This document shows positions 36,096 to 49,079 of a stretch of 64,000 nucleotides of DNA, piece after piece (positions within the stretch are counted from its first letter, which is position 1; every line of letters starts with the position of its first letter). The stretch comes from Alnus glutinosa. Its lineage: Eukaryota > Streptophyta > Magnoliopsida > Fagales > Betulaceae. A model generated the notes under the pieces. That model searched no databases. It was not told where the DNA came from and saw nothing but the letters and a program-made list of their open reading frames with translations. The stretch covers positions 743,501-807,500 of the forward strand of contig NC_084892.1 of NCBI RefSeq assembly GCF_958979055.1, in the 5' to 3' direction. The position numbers were made by a program, and so were the translations under genes.

Positions 36096-38454
36096 TGAAC
36101 ATTTCTTTAAGTTGGAATAACAAACGGAGAGTTATAAGAAAAGTAGGGACTGAATTTGGAAAGAAGATAAATGCCGGAGCATCTACTGTGGTTTTTCTTC
36201 GGTCCATCTGAAAAGACACCTCTTTTAATTTTTTTTTTAATTTTTTTTTTGGGCTTCCATGAATTAATGGTAGCATTTGAATAATTGCATTGAAATTAAT
36301 CAACAAGAAAAATTATATAAGTTAGCAGCTATATATAGTAGGAAAAGAAATTCATTACCATGTTAGTATGTAATTACAAATATATATATTAGGTGTCGGA
36401 AAAATTAAATGCTAAGATTATCTAAAAATTTGTTTCTATACAGTTGAGTAAGTGACAATCTTAAGATATGCGAATTGAGATTGCGACAGATATGAAAAAA
36501 TATAATAAGAATCCAATGATTCCAACCATTGTGTGTGTTAATTAATTACTCATCAAATATAATTAATAAAATCGCTTAATAATAACTTGAGTAAACCCTT
36601 TGATTTTATAAAAAACACAATCTCATACGATTTCCATATCATAAATTATTTAGAAAGTAATTAGATACAAAACTTTCTCCATATATAACTCTTACCGGTC
36701 CAGATTTTGGGGGGGGCGGCCATCATGAGCCTCCCTAGCCTTGACTTTGCCCCTGGTTACAAGTTTGAGTACTTCAACATAATTATAAAAATAAAGAGCT
36801 GATCTTTACGTTGAGATTTGGTGAATAGTTTTTTGAAGTAAAATAAAAATATTTGGAGTAAATTAAGTTAATAAAGGGCGGACCAGATAAACAGGTTATA
36901 CGTACGTACCAATATTGATGACAAATTTTCAACAAGGTCTGCCTATCCCCACAATGAAATCCTTTGAAATTGATGTGGTTGGTGCATGCCCATTTGTCAC
37001 GGCTTTGGATATTAAATGCCACATGTATATATCGATTCAAAACCTCACATATGCATGGCTGGTGTCTCTTGAACGTGGGGGTTACGTTGCACACCCACTG
37101 CGGACTGCCCCTTTTCCACAGCTTTAATTTTGTGTTTTAAATGCATGGTGCTTTCCTTTAATTCCTTTGGGTTAATAATTTTTGAATTTTTTCCTATAAT
37201 GCGATGGTAAGCTCTTCAAATTTTGGAAAAAATCATATTTAGTCCCTAAGTTTTTATCTGATTTAGATTTAGTTTTTAGGTTTTTAATTTTAAAAATAAA
37301 GTCAATAAGTTTTGCCTAAGTTTCAAATTGATTTCTCTATTACTTTACCGTCAAAGTTAACGATTCTTCATTTGTCATATGTGTTTCATGTGATACTCTA
37401 GGGTTTATGTTAGCACTCAATACAATGTCAACATCAAAGTTAACGGTTTTCTATTTAATGTTACAAATCTAGAAGATTAGGATGACAAAAAAATGGTTTA
37501 AAAGCAAGTCAATTACCATTAATTAAAGACATATATATATATATATATATAGGGAAAAGTACACATAACCTCCTCAAACTACCACTCAATTGTCAATGTA
37601 CCCCTTAAACTACCAATTGTGTCAATGTCCCCCCATAAACTACCAAAAAATGTCAATGTCCCCCCTAAGACCAACAAAAAGACAAAAATGACCCTAATTT
37701 TTTTTGAATAAGACAAAAAATGTCCTCATTAATTCAAAAAATTAAAATTAAAACTAAAAAACATTAAAAAAAAGAAATATTTAAAAAAAAACGAAAAATA
37801 AAATTAAAATAAAAGAACAAAATTTTTAATTTGTGTCTTTTTTTTTTTTTTAAAAAAAAAAGCAAACAAAAAATAACTGAAATTTATTTTTTTTTAAAAG
37901 AAAAAAAAACGAAAAAACGAAAAAGAAAAAAATAAAAAAAGAAGCTAACTGAAATTTATTTATTTATTTTTAAAATAAAACAAATGAAAAAAAAAAAACC
38001 AGTCTTTATTAAATTAAAAAACGAAAAATAACATTTTTTTAAAAAGAAAAAAAAAACGAAAATACAAAAAATAACTGAAATTTATTTATTTTTTTAAAAA
38101 AATAAAACAAACGAAAAAAACCTGTGTTTATTAAATTAAAAAAAAAAAACGAAAAAGAACAATTTTTTAAAAAAGAAAAAAAAAAGGAAAAAAAAAACAG
38201 AAAATTATTATTTAAAAAAAAAAAAAATATTTTTAATTTTTATTTTTTTGGAACAAATTTTTGTTATTTTAGATTTTTTTAATAATTTTTTTAATTTTTT
38301 ATTTTATTTTAATAATTTTTTGAAGGGCATTTCTGTCATTAGGGGGACATTGACATTTTCTTGTAGTTTAAGGGGGGAGATTGACACAATTGGTAGTTTG
38401 GAGGGTACATTAACAATGATGTGGTAGTTTGAGAGGGTTATGCGTAGTTTTCCC

Positions 38455-38489
<35 letters not shown>

Positions 38490-39700
38490 ATCGTAATATT
38501 AATTAATGCGTTTTTTTTCTAAACTTTGTATCTAATTACTTTCTAAATAATTTAAGGGGGCCATGGTCCTCACAACCATCTTGGGCAAGCAATTGATGAC
38601 CAGCTGCAGCAAACGAAAATCTGCCCTACTTTTCAAGAGGGGATTTAGGTTAAGATTGTTTAAGCAGCATCTTTCCAATTCCCATTTTGTTCTCTTTTTT
38701 TCTTTTTCTTTTTGTTATTGCATTTAATTTACAATTATTTCTATTGATTAAATTAAACTTCTATTTGATTAAACTTTCTAGAAAGAGATTTTAAATACAT
38801 AAACTTTAAATAACTTGCTGTCAATATCCTTTCGGAAAAAAATAAAAAACTTGCTGTCAATATGCCACCACACACACAAAACAATACATACCCATAGCTC
38901 GGTCGAAAAATAAACGAAATGATCAATAACACACACATATATATACACAAACACATAACGATACACACCTTGTTCGGAAAATAAACGAAATGGTAAAAAA
39001 CACACACATATATATATTAAGCTGTAAATTTTTTTTTATTAAAAATAAAATATCATGTCAACATAAAACAACTCTAAAAAATTATTAAAAAGAGTTCTAG
39101 AATTCCCCCACAACGATACCTTGCTCCGAAAATAAACGAAATGGTCAATAACAATCTTGACTGAGTCCTCATGTAAACTCTGAAGGCCTAAATGCAAGAA
39201 TGGTAGAAGCCTACACCAATAATATTTAATGTGACGCAAACAAATTAAAGGCAATTGATGGCATGAGCGGGCCAACCACTTTAATTAATTATTTAATGGC
39301 CACGTCATTTTGTAAATAATTTTATAATAAAAGTTTTTGTAATTTTTTTAGTATACCATTCAATAGTCCTATGAGCTACCGAGTACCGAGCTAGCCCGAC
39401 TGACTTTTTTTCTTCTTCTTAATCTCAAGTGCGATACAATTAACATGAATAGCATCTGAAAATATATATATATAGCAGCTAGCTGAAGAAATATTTATTG
39501 TCATAAGCACGAGTATACTTGCTCCGAAATAATTAGTATAAGAAAAAGTTTACATTATTCGTTTGATATCTATCATTCAAACGTTTATTACACGTACAGA
39601 CATAGACACAGGCATGAATGTGCCTTAGTCCATGACAGTACTTATTGTTCTATTATTACTATAGAGAGAAGGAACACATAATTCCTCTCGATCCGTAAAT
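36096..39700. other. B-A spacer, array unit 2
   Basis: Homologous to 374-2790, with the extra 'tcctttgggttaataatttt' piece near 37160 and a 903-bp TIR element at 37552-38454. No gene is seen. Confidence 0.75.
37552..38454. mobile_element. TIR element, 903 bp, inserted in the (AT)n(AG)n tract
   Basis: Ends are inverted over about 130 bp: gggaaaagtacacataacct at the left and, read inward from the right, gggaaaactacgcataaccc, continuing with ctcaaactaccac and a repeated aaactaccaattgtgtcaat. The interior is almost pure A/T-rich homopurine/homopyrimidine sequence with no gene. Both flanks are (TA)n, so a target duplication cannot be read. A Mutator-like or other non-autonomous DNA element is likely. 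Confidence 0.75.
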
Positions 39701-40613
39701 TTAAGCTGGGCAAAAAGTAATAACGTAGTCAGGTGCATTGGAGCAGGTAAATGTGCTGTTCTTATCATCATAAGCGTAGCTATAAGCTTGAGGGCATTGG
39801 TTCTCGAAGATCATCGAATAGTCTGTGGGTGGACATGTTTCTGGGGTACTATGATCGCCAGTGCAACAGTATTGTGGGTCACCGAAAGCTAAGCATGCGC
39901 TCTTGCAAGCGATCACACTCCCATCAGACCCTTTTAGTTGTAGCTTAGCAGGGCAAGCGGCGTTCACGTCTGCCGGGCAACTTGAGGGCTTGCAGTCACC
40001 AGTCCCCCCTTGTGTGGCAACCGAAATAGGGAGGTTGAACCCATCTACAAGGCTGACATCGTAGAAATCTTGTCCACCATTCGCTGCTATGTTGATTTCT
40101 ACCAAAGATGCTGGCGGGATCGCACCGGCACCGTTGCATGCAACCTGGCCGGAGGCACAGTCAGCAGTTTCGCAGGTGAACTTTCCTGAGGCGTCGGTAG
40201 TGCATCGCGTTCGTGCCCAAAACCGGCCTATCCATGGAGCTTGGACATCAACTGATGAGGATGCTTTGGATGCCAGCTCAAATCCAGTAGTTGATAACTG
40301 AGGTTTCTGGTCTGCCGTTAGAGTTCCAGGCCAGACAGTTGTCGGACAGTTGTTTGTGAAAGTTATTTTAACAGCATGAGCACCTGCATAACATAAATTG
40401 TCAGAAGAATGGTCAACTCATCAAATCCATTTGTTTTATAATAGCTTAAATTTTTAGGATAAAATATTATAATTTAAAGTATATAACTTGCAAGCAACAA
40501 ATTAATAATTAGGAGATACACAATCTTAATGTCTAAATGGGTAATATTATATAACACACAAACATGTCACAAATATCTTACAAATTAAGCTAACATAAAT
40601 AGCCTTTGAATCC

Positions 40614-40669
<56 letters not shown>

Positions 40670-40938
40670 TTAGACATTATCACATCAATTTTGTGGTTAT
40701 TTATAAAAAAAATATTTATATGTTATATAGCATTACTATGTGTAAATACACTTCAAAGAACGATAGGGAGAGAAAAAGAGAGAACCTTTAAAACAGAAAA
40801 TCTAAAATGTACGTGTTTTATGCGAAAGTAATTTGCGAACATATATATTATATAACTAGACAATGAGATATATATACCAGATAGGAAAGTGAAGGCCAAG
40901 GCAATAAGGCCGAAGAGTGCAAGGGATTTGATCATCAT
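39701..40938 (-). CDS. Thaumatin-like protein type A, copy A4 (intact, 247 aa)
   Basis: Spliced CDS complement(join(39701..40383,40878..40938)), 744 nt, intron 494 nt (longer through a (TA)n expansion at 40617-40665). Signal peptide [21 protein letters not shown], then AHAVKITF, where other copies have AHAAKITF. All 16 cysteines and the signature are kept. It ends FCPA, one Ala shorter. Private or shared changes are CPAKLQLKG (for CPAELQLKG) and PPTDYSM (for PPTNYSM), which removes an N-glycosylation sequon. It groups with A3 by the GDHST change and by promoter sequence. AATAAA at 39594-39599 (minus strand). Confidence 0.93.
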
Positions 40939-41026
40939 AGTACGTAGTAGATAGAGTACTAGTTGATCGATGTTGATGAATGGCAGGGTTGGGTATTGTG
41001 GTGCTGATCTTATGAACTTGGAGTCG

Positions 41027-41035
41027 TATATATAG
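41027..41035 (-). promoter_or_regulatory. A4 TATA box
   Basis: CTATATATA on the minus strand. About 75 bp that carry the W-box-type motif in A1 and A5 are deleted here (aaagttcctccatcctggca). Confidence 0.5.
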
Positions 41036-42714
41036 AGCCTTAAACGCGACTTTTGAGGCTCGCGAACAATGCGGGAAACTTGGGTTCGACCTAACAGGAA
41101 AGTTCCTCCATCCTGGCAGTCGTGACCCGCGAGATACGGGATAAATGCCATCCAATCGATTGTTGTTATTTACACGTGTCAGTTTTGGAGATCGAAAGGG
41201 AGGCAAATCCATTTACTAGCTACTTTGCTCCTAGCCATTTTTCTACAAATTATAAGTTCTGGTCGTGGGTTGCTTGTGGATTTTTTGTTTCGTTGAAAGA
41301 ATTTCACTTACGTGCTGTAATTTTTACCTGTGGAGAAGACCGTCCCATGCGAACTGTAAGGTTTGGATTCAATTTGGAGTACGTGGTAATGGTATGATCC
41401 GAAAGCTAGGGTTTTTTTCTTTTTCTTTTTCTCTCTCTCGATCTCTAGATCTTTCCCCAAAAAAGATCTGCTCGATCATGAGCAAATTAAGATGAGTACT
41501 AAATTAAGTTGAACAATCAAAGGGAATTGATATCAAAGAGTTGAAAACAAATTCATTATCTAAAATAGTTATAAAACTGGATTCGGCTTCTATGCGGTAC
41601 TTTTTAGTACCGCATAGATGCTGTAGTCTAAAAACTACAGCCTTCTGTATTTACTCTTAGTTGTGGCAACTGAACGCGTTCTAACGTTGTGGCAAGTCTA
41701 GGACCAGATATCTGTTCGCGTTGTGGCAAGTCGGGTTTATTGAAAAAGAAATATAGGTGGTCTACCTTGTCTACCTTCCAATATATTAAGTAATCTCTGT
41801 ATTTACTACGCATGCGTAAAGACTAAAGGATGGGCTGGAAAGCCTAGACAGGACCCAAAATGTTTTCTTCTGGAAGAACAAAGCGAATAAATCATACGTC
41901 GTCGTGTAAATGTCGTAAAATGTATAGGAATAATTGCACTACTAGTTTTTAAGGTTGACCTAAATTATAAATCACTCTTTGTGGTACAAAAATTCATGTA
42001 GGATCCTTATGATAGACTATAATTACAAATCACTCCCTAAACCTGTTTTTCGTCCAACCCTAGAGGTGCCAGGGGTGGCTCGCGACCACCTCCCCGATGG
42101 ACACGTGTCGATTTTCTATTTAGCATGACGTGGTAAACAAACGGATTCTGTTAATTTAGTGGAAGCAAAAACGGGTTCAAGGAGTGATTTGTAATTATAA
42201 TTTACCACAAGAACCTTTCATGAACTTTTTGTACTATAGAGAGTGATTCGTAATTTAGACCAAATCCTAAAAATTAATGGTGCAATTATCCCAAATACAT
42301 ATATAGAAGGGTTTTCAGTTTTCACTAGTAGGGAGGGATATATTGCAATTAATTTGTAGATTTTTTTTATTTTTATTTTTTGAGGAGAATTTGTTGATCA
42401 TTATTTGGTCAATGCATACATATTATAATAACAAATAGAATATTCAATGAACAATTCCAGTGGACGGTCTATATATTACCTACTACCTACTACGTAGCCT
42501 AGCCTCTATTATTACCTATACTACGTACGTACTTCATGCCTCGGATTTCAATTTTTAACATGAACATATACCATAATTATTAATTAGGCCCTCTCTCATC
42601 CAGGACCAACCTCTTCTATTCTTTCGTCATTCCCTTGGGGATATGTGACCTCCCAACTAGGGACGGGTATCGGTTAAATCATATTGATAGTAATATTTCG
42701 AATTTCAAATTAAA

Positions 42715-42783
<69 letters not shown>

Positions 42784-43970
42784 CATCACTTTTAAAATTT
42801 TCGATTAAAACGGTTAATTCAGTAAGTTAATTGGTATATATATAGTCGGTTAACCGATTATTAGTGGGCTTTTTAAATTGGGTCAAGGCTTTTTTGATGG
42901 GCCAAAAAATGGGTTGTTTTTTTTGGCTAAACCAAAATGGTTTTTTGGGCTGAAGTTTTAATTTGACATGTTTAATAGGCCTAATTTGAGTCATTTTGTA
43001 ATTTGTATTAAAAATCATTTTAAAATTTTCGGTTAAAACGGTTAATTCGGTAAGTCGGTCGGTTAACTGACAACATTTTTTTTTAATTTATACCGATTAC
43101 AGAATCAACCTGAGTTTGGTAGAAATATTTTATTCCAAATTTTGATTATTTCAAGAGGTCGCCATGGTAGGCGATCGAAGGCAATTCAGTGGGCGGTCGG
43201 CGGGCAACAATATTTAGATATTTCGCCCACTTCTAATCACAAGTTTAGAACGTAACTTATTCTTAATTACACTTAAAAACTTGCAATTTCAACTCATTGG
43301 AACATTTAACACAGTAATGACCTTAGATGTGGGTTGCCCATGCCTTGGATGTGGATTGCCCATGTAATTATGAGAACAATGTAGATGGAATAAGCATACC
43401 TTTGGAGGATTTTACAAATTTAATAATATATTTGTTGTCATATGGTAAATACATCGTAATTTTTAAATTACTATCACCATGTACACAACCATTAGATGCA
43501 TGCAGCAAAATAAAATCTGAATCATAAAATAGATTATCATAAGTGAAATGGAAAAGATCCTAATATTCCATATATAGTTGGAACTCAAAACCTAATTAAT
43601 TAATTAGTGATGTGTTGTCATTATAGTATCTAATTAATATATGATGTGTAAAGGGCATGACAAAATAATGTGGAAATGCAATTTCAATACAAAGAAGAAG
43701 CATTAGACATCGCATTTTAAGATGAAGGGGAGATTAGTCGGGTATCAAATTTTCAAATAAACCAAAATAATCCACGCTAATGGCGAAGAGATCGTGAAAT
43801 GAGAAATGATAATTTGGATAGTTCATAGGGGTAAATTCACTATTCTCCCGTTTTATTTTTCTCCAAAATGGCCATTCCCAACAACATATATATCCTCCAA
43901 TATCCCCTTTCATGGATTTCATATTCTGTCATGGATACAACCATTTGTGACACGACATGGCGATCCAAAT
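41036..43970. other. A-B spacer, array unit 2
   Basis: Homologous to 4090-7018, with a hairpin insertion at 41580-41672 and a (TA)n tract at 42716-42781. No gene is seen. Confidence 0.75.
41580..41672. mobile_element. 93-bp double-hairpin insertion
   Basis: Copies A1, A3 and A5 read ataaaactgaacgc here. A4 has 93 extra bases between two copies of aactg (41575-41579 and 41668-41672). The insert contains two perfect hairpins, atgcggtac/gtaccgcat and gctgtagt/actacagc. Its start, gattcggcttctatgcggta, resembles the end of the 9.45-kb MULE (gatccggcttctgtgctgta), so it may be a MULE-end derivative or foldback element. Confidence 0.6.
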
Positions 43971-44818
43971 CTAGAAGGGACAAAAGGTTATGTTGTACCT
44001 CGTTCCCCTGGTGCATTTATAAGTGGGAGGATCATTGTTCCCTGGATAGGTGTGGGCTAGTTTGCATAGTCGCTCGAAGGTCTTCGAGTAGTCGTTAGGT
44101 TGGCAAGCCCCTGGGCTACTATAATTCCTTGTGCAACAATATTTTGGATCGTTAAACTCATCGCACGTGCTATAACACCACCGCCCATCACTGTTCTGGG
44201 CTACTAGAGGACTCGGACACACGTCACTTATAGCTTCTATACAATCTACGACAGGACATGGCCCAGCCCCGCCGAGTAGAGAACCCGCCGTCCGGTTGGA
44301 TCCGGACGGGAATGTTGTGGCCGTGGTTCAAGCTCACTTCATAGGAGACAGAAGATGGTTTGATCTCGAAATTGAGAAGGGTGACAGGTAATGCGGGTGG
44401 TGGGTTTTGACATTCTTTCAAGCCAGAGCCACAGTCCCCTGTTTCACATGAAAAGTAATACGAGGCATTGAAGCTACAATTGGTCCTAGCCCAGATCCTA
44501 CCAGTCCATTGATCAGGCATTGAGAATATCTCTAAGGTGTCCGGACCACGCTCGGGATCAGAATCACCGATTGAGGGCCTGGCAGCAAGCCATACCGGGT
44601 AACTGCATTTGTTCTCGTAGTTGAAGATTAAATCAGAGTGTCCACCTGAAACAGATCCTCAATCTCCATGGTTGTCATTTGTTTGCATTAAACTTAAAAT
44701 TTATACAACATATGTATTGCGAAGCTAAAGAGAAGAGAAGGGTATAAGAGTCTGAGTATTAAGAGTAACCTGAAGTGAGCAACAAGAGGAGAAGGATGAT
44801 GAGAGCTCTGTTAGCCAT
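43971..44818 (-). pseudogene. Thaumatin-like protein type B, copy B4 (frameshifted)
   Basis: The exons would be complement(join(43971..44645,44770..44818)); splice sites and signal peptide are intact. It carries the same extra A (44282/44283) as B2 and B3. A 6-bp in-frame deletion turns GRYIECYS into GRWCYS. The second half is open in the shifted frame through RYNITFCPF. Removing the single base would give about 240 aa. Confidence 0.85.
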
Positions 44819-46247
44819 TGAACCTTTCTTTAAGTTGGAATGACAAACGGAGAGTTATAAGAAAAGTAGGGATTGAATTTGGAAAGAAGATAAATGCCGG
44901 AGCATCTACTGTGGTTTTTCTTCGGTCCTTCTGAAAAGACACCTCTTTTATTTTATTTTTTTATTTTTTTATTGGGCTTCCATGAATTAATGGTAGCATT
45001 TGAATAATTGCATTGAAATTAATCAACAAGAAAAATTATATAAGTTAGCAGCTATATATAGTAGGAAAAGAAATTCATTACCATGTTAGTATGTAATTAC
45101 AAATATATATATTAGGTGTCGGAAAAATTAAATGCTAAGATTATCTAAAAATTTGTTTCTATACAGTTGAGTAAGTGACAATCTTAAGATATGCGAATTG
45201 AGATTGCGACAGATATGAAAAAATATAATAAGAATCCTATGATTCCAACCATTGTGTTAGTTAATTAATTACTCATCAAATATAATTAATAAAATCGCTC
45301 AATAATAACTTGAGTAAACCCTTTGATTTTATAAAAAAACACAATCTCATACGATTTCCATATCATAAATTATTTAGAAAGTAATTAGATTCAAAACTTT
45401 CTCCATATATAACTCTTGCCAGTCCAGATTCCCGGGGGGGGGGGGGGGGGCGGCCATCATGAGCCTCCCTAGCCTTGACTTTGCCCCTGGTAACAAGTTT
45501 GAGTACTTCAACATAATTATAAAAATAAAGAGCTGATCTTTACGTTGAGATTTGGTGAATAGTTTTTTGAGTAAAATAAAAATATTTGGAGTAAATTAAG
45601 TTAATAAAGGGCGGACCAGATAAACAGGTTATACGTACGTACCAATATTGATGACAAATTTTCAACAAAGTCTGCCCATCCCCACAATGAAATCCTTTGA
45701 AATTGATGTGGTTGGTGCCCATTTGGATATTAAATGCCACATGTATATATCGATTCAAAACCTCACATATGCATGGCTGGTGTCTCTTGAACGTGGGGGT
45801 TACGTTGCACACCCACTGCGGACTGCCCCTTTTCCACATGCAGCTTTAATTTTGTGTTTTAAATGCATGGTGCTTTCCTTTAATTCCTTTGGGTTAATAA
45901 TTTTTGAATTTTTTCCTATAATGCGTTGGTAAGCTCTTAAAATTTTGGAAAAAATCATATTTAGGTTTAGTTTTTATCTGATTTAGATTTAGTTTTTAAG
46001 TTTTTAATTTTAAAAATAAAGTCATTAAGTTTTGCCTAAGTTTCAAATTGATCTCTCTATTACTTTACCGTCAAAGTTAACGATTCTTCGTTTGTCACAT
46101 GTGTTTCATGTGACACTCTAGGGTTTATATTAGTACTCAATACAATGTCAACATCAAAGTTAACGGTTTTCTATTCAATGTTACAAATCTAGAAGATTAG
46201 GATGACGAAAAAAATGGTTTAAAAGCAAGTCAATTACCATTAAAGAC

Positions 46248-46292
<45 letters not shown>

Positions 46293-46771
46293 ATCGTAAT
46301 ATTAATTAATGAGTGTAGTTATAGTTGTAGTAGCTAAATACGTTTTTTTCTAAACTTTGTATCTAATTACTTTCTAAATAATTTAAGGGGGCCATGGTCC
46401 TCACAACCCTCTTGGGCAAGCAATTGATGACCAGCTGCAGCAAACGAAAATCAGCCCTACTTTTCAAGAGGGGATTTAGGTTAAGATTGTTTAAGCAGCA
46501 TCTTTCCAATTCCCATTTTGTTCTCTTTTTTTCTTTTTCTTTTTTGATATTGCATTTAATTTACAATTATTTCTATTGATTAAATTAAACTTCTATTTGA
46601 TTAAACTTTCTAGAAAGAGATTTTAAATACATAAACTTTATATAACTTGTTGTCAATATCCTTTCGAAAAAAAAAAAAAACTTGCTGTCAATATACCACC
46701 AGACACACAAAACAATACATACCAATAGCTTGTTCGAAAAATAAGCGAAATGATCAATAACACACATACAT

Positions 46772-46813
<42 letters not shown>

Positions 46814-47559
46814 GCACATAACGCTACGTAACTTGTTCGGAAAATAAACGAAATGGTCAAAAACACATATATATTAAGCTGTAGTTTTTTTTTTTTTTTT
46901 GTTAAAAACAAAATGTCATGTCAACATAAAAACACTCTAAAAAAATCTTAAAAAGAGTTTAGAATTTCCTGCAAACGATACCTTGCTCCGAAAATAAACG
47001 AAATGGTCGATAACAATCTTGACTGAGTCCTCTGGTAAACTTTGAAGGCCTAAATGCGAGAATGGTAGAAGCCTACACCAATAATATTTAATGTGTCGCA
47101 AACAAATTAAAGGCAATTGATGGCATGAGCGGGCCAACCACTTTAATTTATTATTTAATGGCCACGTCATTTTGTAAATAATTTTATAATAAAAGTTGTA
47201 ATTTTTTTAGTATACCATTCAATAGTCCTATGAGCTACCGAGCTAGCCCGGCTGACTTTTTTAATTTTCTTCTTCTTAATCTCAAGTGCGATACAATTAA
47301 CATGAATAGCATCTGAAAATATATATATATATAGCAGCTAGCTGAAGAAATATTTATTGTCATAAGCACAAGTATTCTTGCTCCGAAATAATTAGTATAA
47401 GAAAAAGTTTACATTATTCGTTTGATATCTATCATTCAAACGTTTATTACACGTACAGACACAGACACAGGCATGAATGTGCCTTAGTCCATGACAGTAC
47501 TTATTGTTCTATTATTACTATAGAGAGAAGGAACACATAATTCCTCTCGATCCATAAAT
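44819..47559. other. B-A spacer, array unit 3
   Basis: Homologous to 374-2790. The G-tract is expanded to about 17 (45434-45450), and (TA)n/(AG)n tracts lie at 46247-46292 and 46771-46801. No gene is seen. Confidence 0.75.
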
Positions 47560-48809
47560 TCAAGCAGCTGGGCAAAAAGTAATAACGTAGTCAGGTGCGT
47601 TGGAGCAGGTAAATGTGCTGTTCTTATCATCATAAGCGTAGCTATAAGCTTGAAGGCATTGGTTCTCGAAGATCATCGAATAGTTTGTGGGTGGACATGT
47701 TTCTGGGGTGTTATGATCGCCAGTGCAACAGTATTGTGGCTCACCGAAAGCTAAGCATGCGCTCTTGCAAGCGATCACACTCCCATCAGACCCTTTCAGT
47801 TGTAGCTCAGCAGGGCAAGCGGCGTTCACGTCTGCCGGGCAACTCGAGGGCTTGCAGTCACCAGTCCCCCCTTGTGTGGCAACCGAAATAGGGAGGTTGA
47901 ACCCATCTACAAGGCTGACATCGTAGAAATCTTGTCCACCATTTGCTGCTATGTTGATTTCTACCAAAGATGCTGGCGGGATCGCACCGGCACCGTTGCA
48001 TGCAACCTGGCCGGAGGCACAGTCAGCAGTTTCGCAGGTGAACTTTCCTGAGGCGTCGGTGGTGCATCGCGTCCGTGCCCAGAACCGGCCTATCCATGGA
48101 GCTTGGACATCAACTGATGAGGATGCTTTGGATGCCAGCTCAAATCCAGTAGTTGATAACTGAGGTTTCTGGTCTGCCGTTAGAGTTCCTGGCCAAACAG
48201 TTGTCGGACAGTTGTTTGTGATAGTTATTTTAGCAGCATGAGCACCTGCATAACATGAATTGTCAAAAGAATGGTCAACTCATCAAATTTCATCTTCTTT
48301 TTTTTTTTTTTAATATGAGCTTAAGTTTTTAAGATAAAATTAGTATTAGAATTTAAAGTATATAACCTTTCATGCAACAAATAAGAGATACACAATTTTA
48401 ATGTATAAATGAGTAATATCTACATAACATATGCATAAACTTATCACAAATATCACACAAAGCTAACATTCGAAAGTCTAGCTAATAGCCTTTGCATCAA
48501 CCCTTACTAAAAAAGAAACATATATACGTATATCTAATGATTATTAGACCTAATTACCACATCAACTTTACAAAATATTTGTATGTTATATAGCATTACA
48601 ATGTGTAAATACACTTCAAAGAACGATGGAGAGGGAAAAAGCGAGAATGTTTAAAACATAAAATCTAAAATGTAAGTGTTTTATGCGAAAGTAATTTGCA
48701 AACATGTATATTATATAACTAGACAATGAGATATATATACATATATACCAGATAGGAAAGTGAAGGCCAAGGCAATAAGGCCGAAGAGTGAAAGGGATTT
48801 GATCATCAT
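47560..48809 (-). CDS. Thaumatin-like protein type A, copy A5 (intact, 248 aa)
   Basis: Spliced CDS complement(join(47560..48245,48749..48809)), 747 nt, intron 503 nt. The signal peptide begins [18 protein letters not shown], as in A1. Sixteen cysteines, the signature and the cleft residues are present; it ends FCPAA. Differences from A1 are few: ITITNN for [14 protein letters not shown] for FGDPQYCC and NQCLQAY for NQCPQAY. The promoter and about 0.8 kb upstream are also nearly identical to A1, so these two are the most recent pair in the window. AATAAA at 47443-47448 (minus strand). Confidence 0.93.
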
Positions 48810-48894
48810 AGTACGTAGTAGATAGACTAGTACGTTGATCGATGTTGATGAATGGGTTGGGTATTGTAGTGCTAATCTTTGGAACTTGGAGTCG

Positions 48895-48988
48895 TATATA
48901 TAGAGCCTTAAACGCGACTTTCGAGGCTCGCGAACGATGCGTGAAACTTGGGTTCGACGTAACAGGAAAGGAAGGTTCCTCCTTGACT
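48895..48988 (-). promoter_or_regulatory. A5 core promoter: TATA box and W-box-type motif
   Basis: CTATATATA (48895-48903, minus strand) and TTGACT on the plus strand at 48983-48988, at the same spacing as in A1. Confidence 0.5.
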
Positions 48989-49079
48989 TGAACAGATAGT
49001 GCGCGCTATCCGTCTTCCATTTGGTAATGGGGCGGGACCGGCAGTCGCGACCCGCGAGGTACGGGGTAAATGCCATCCA

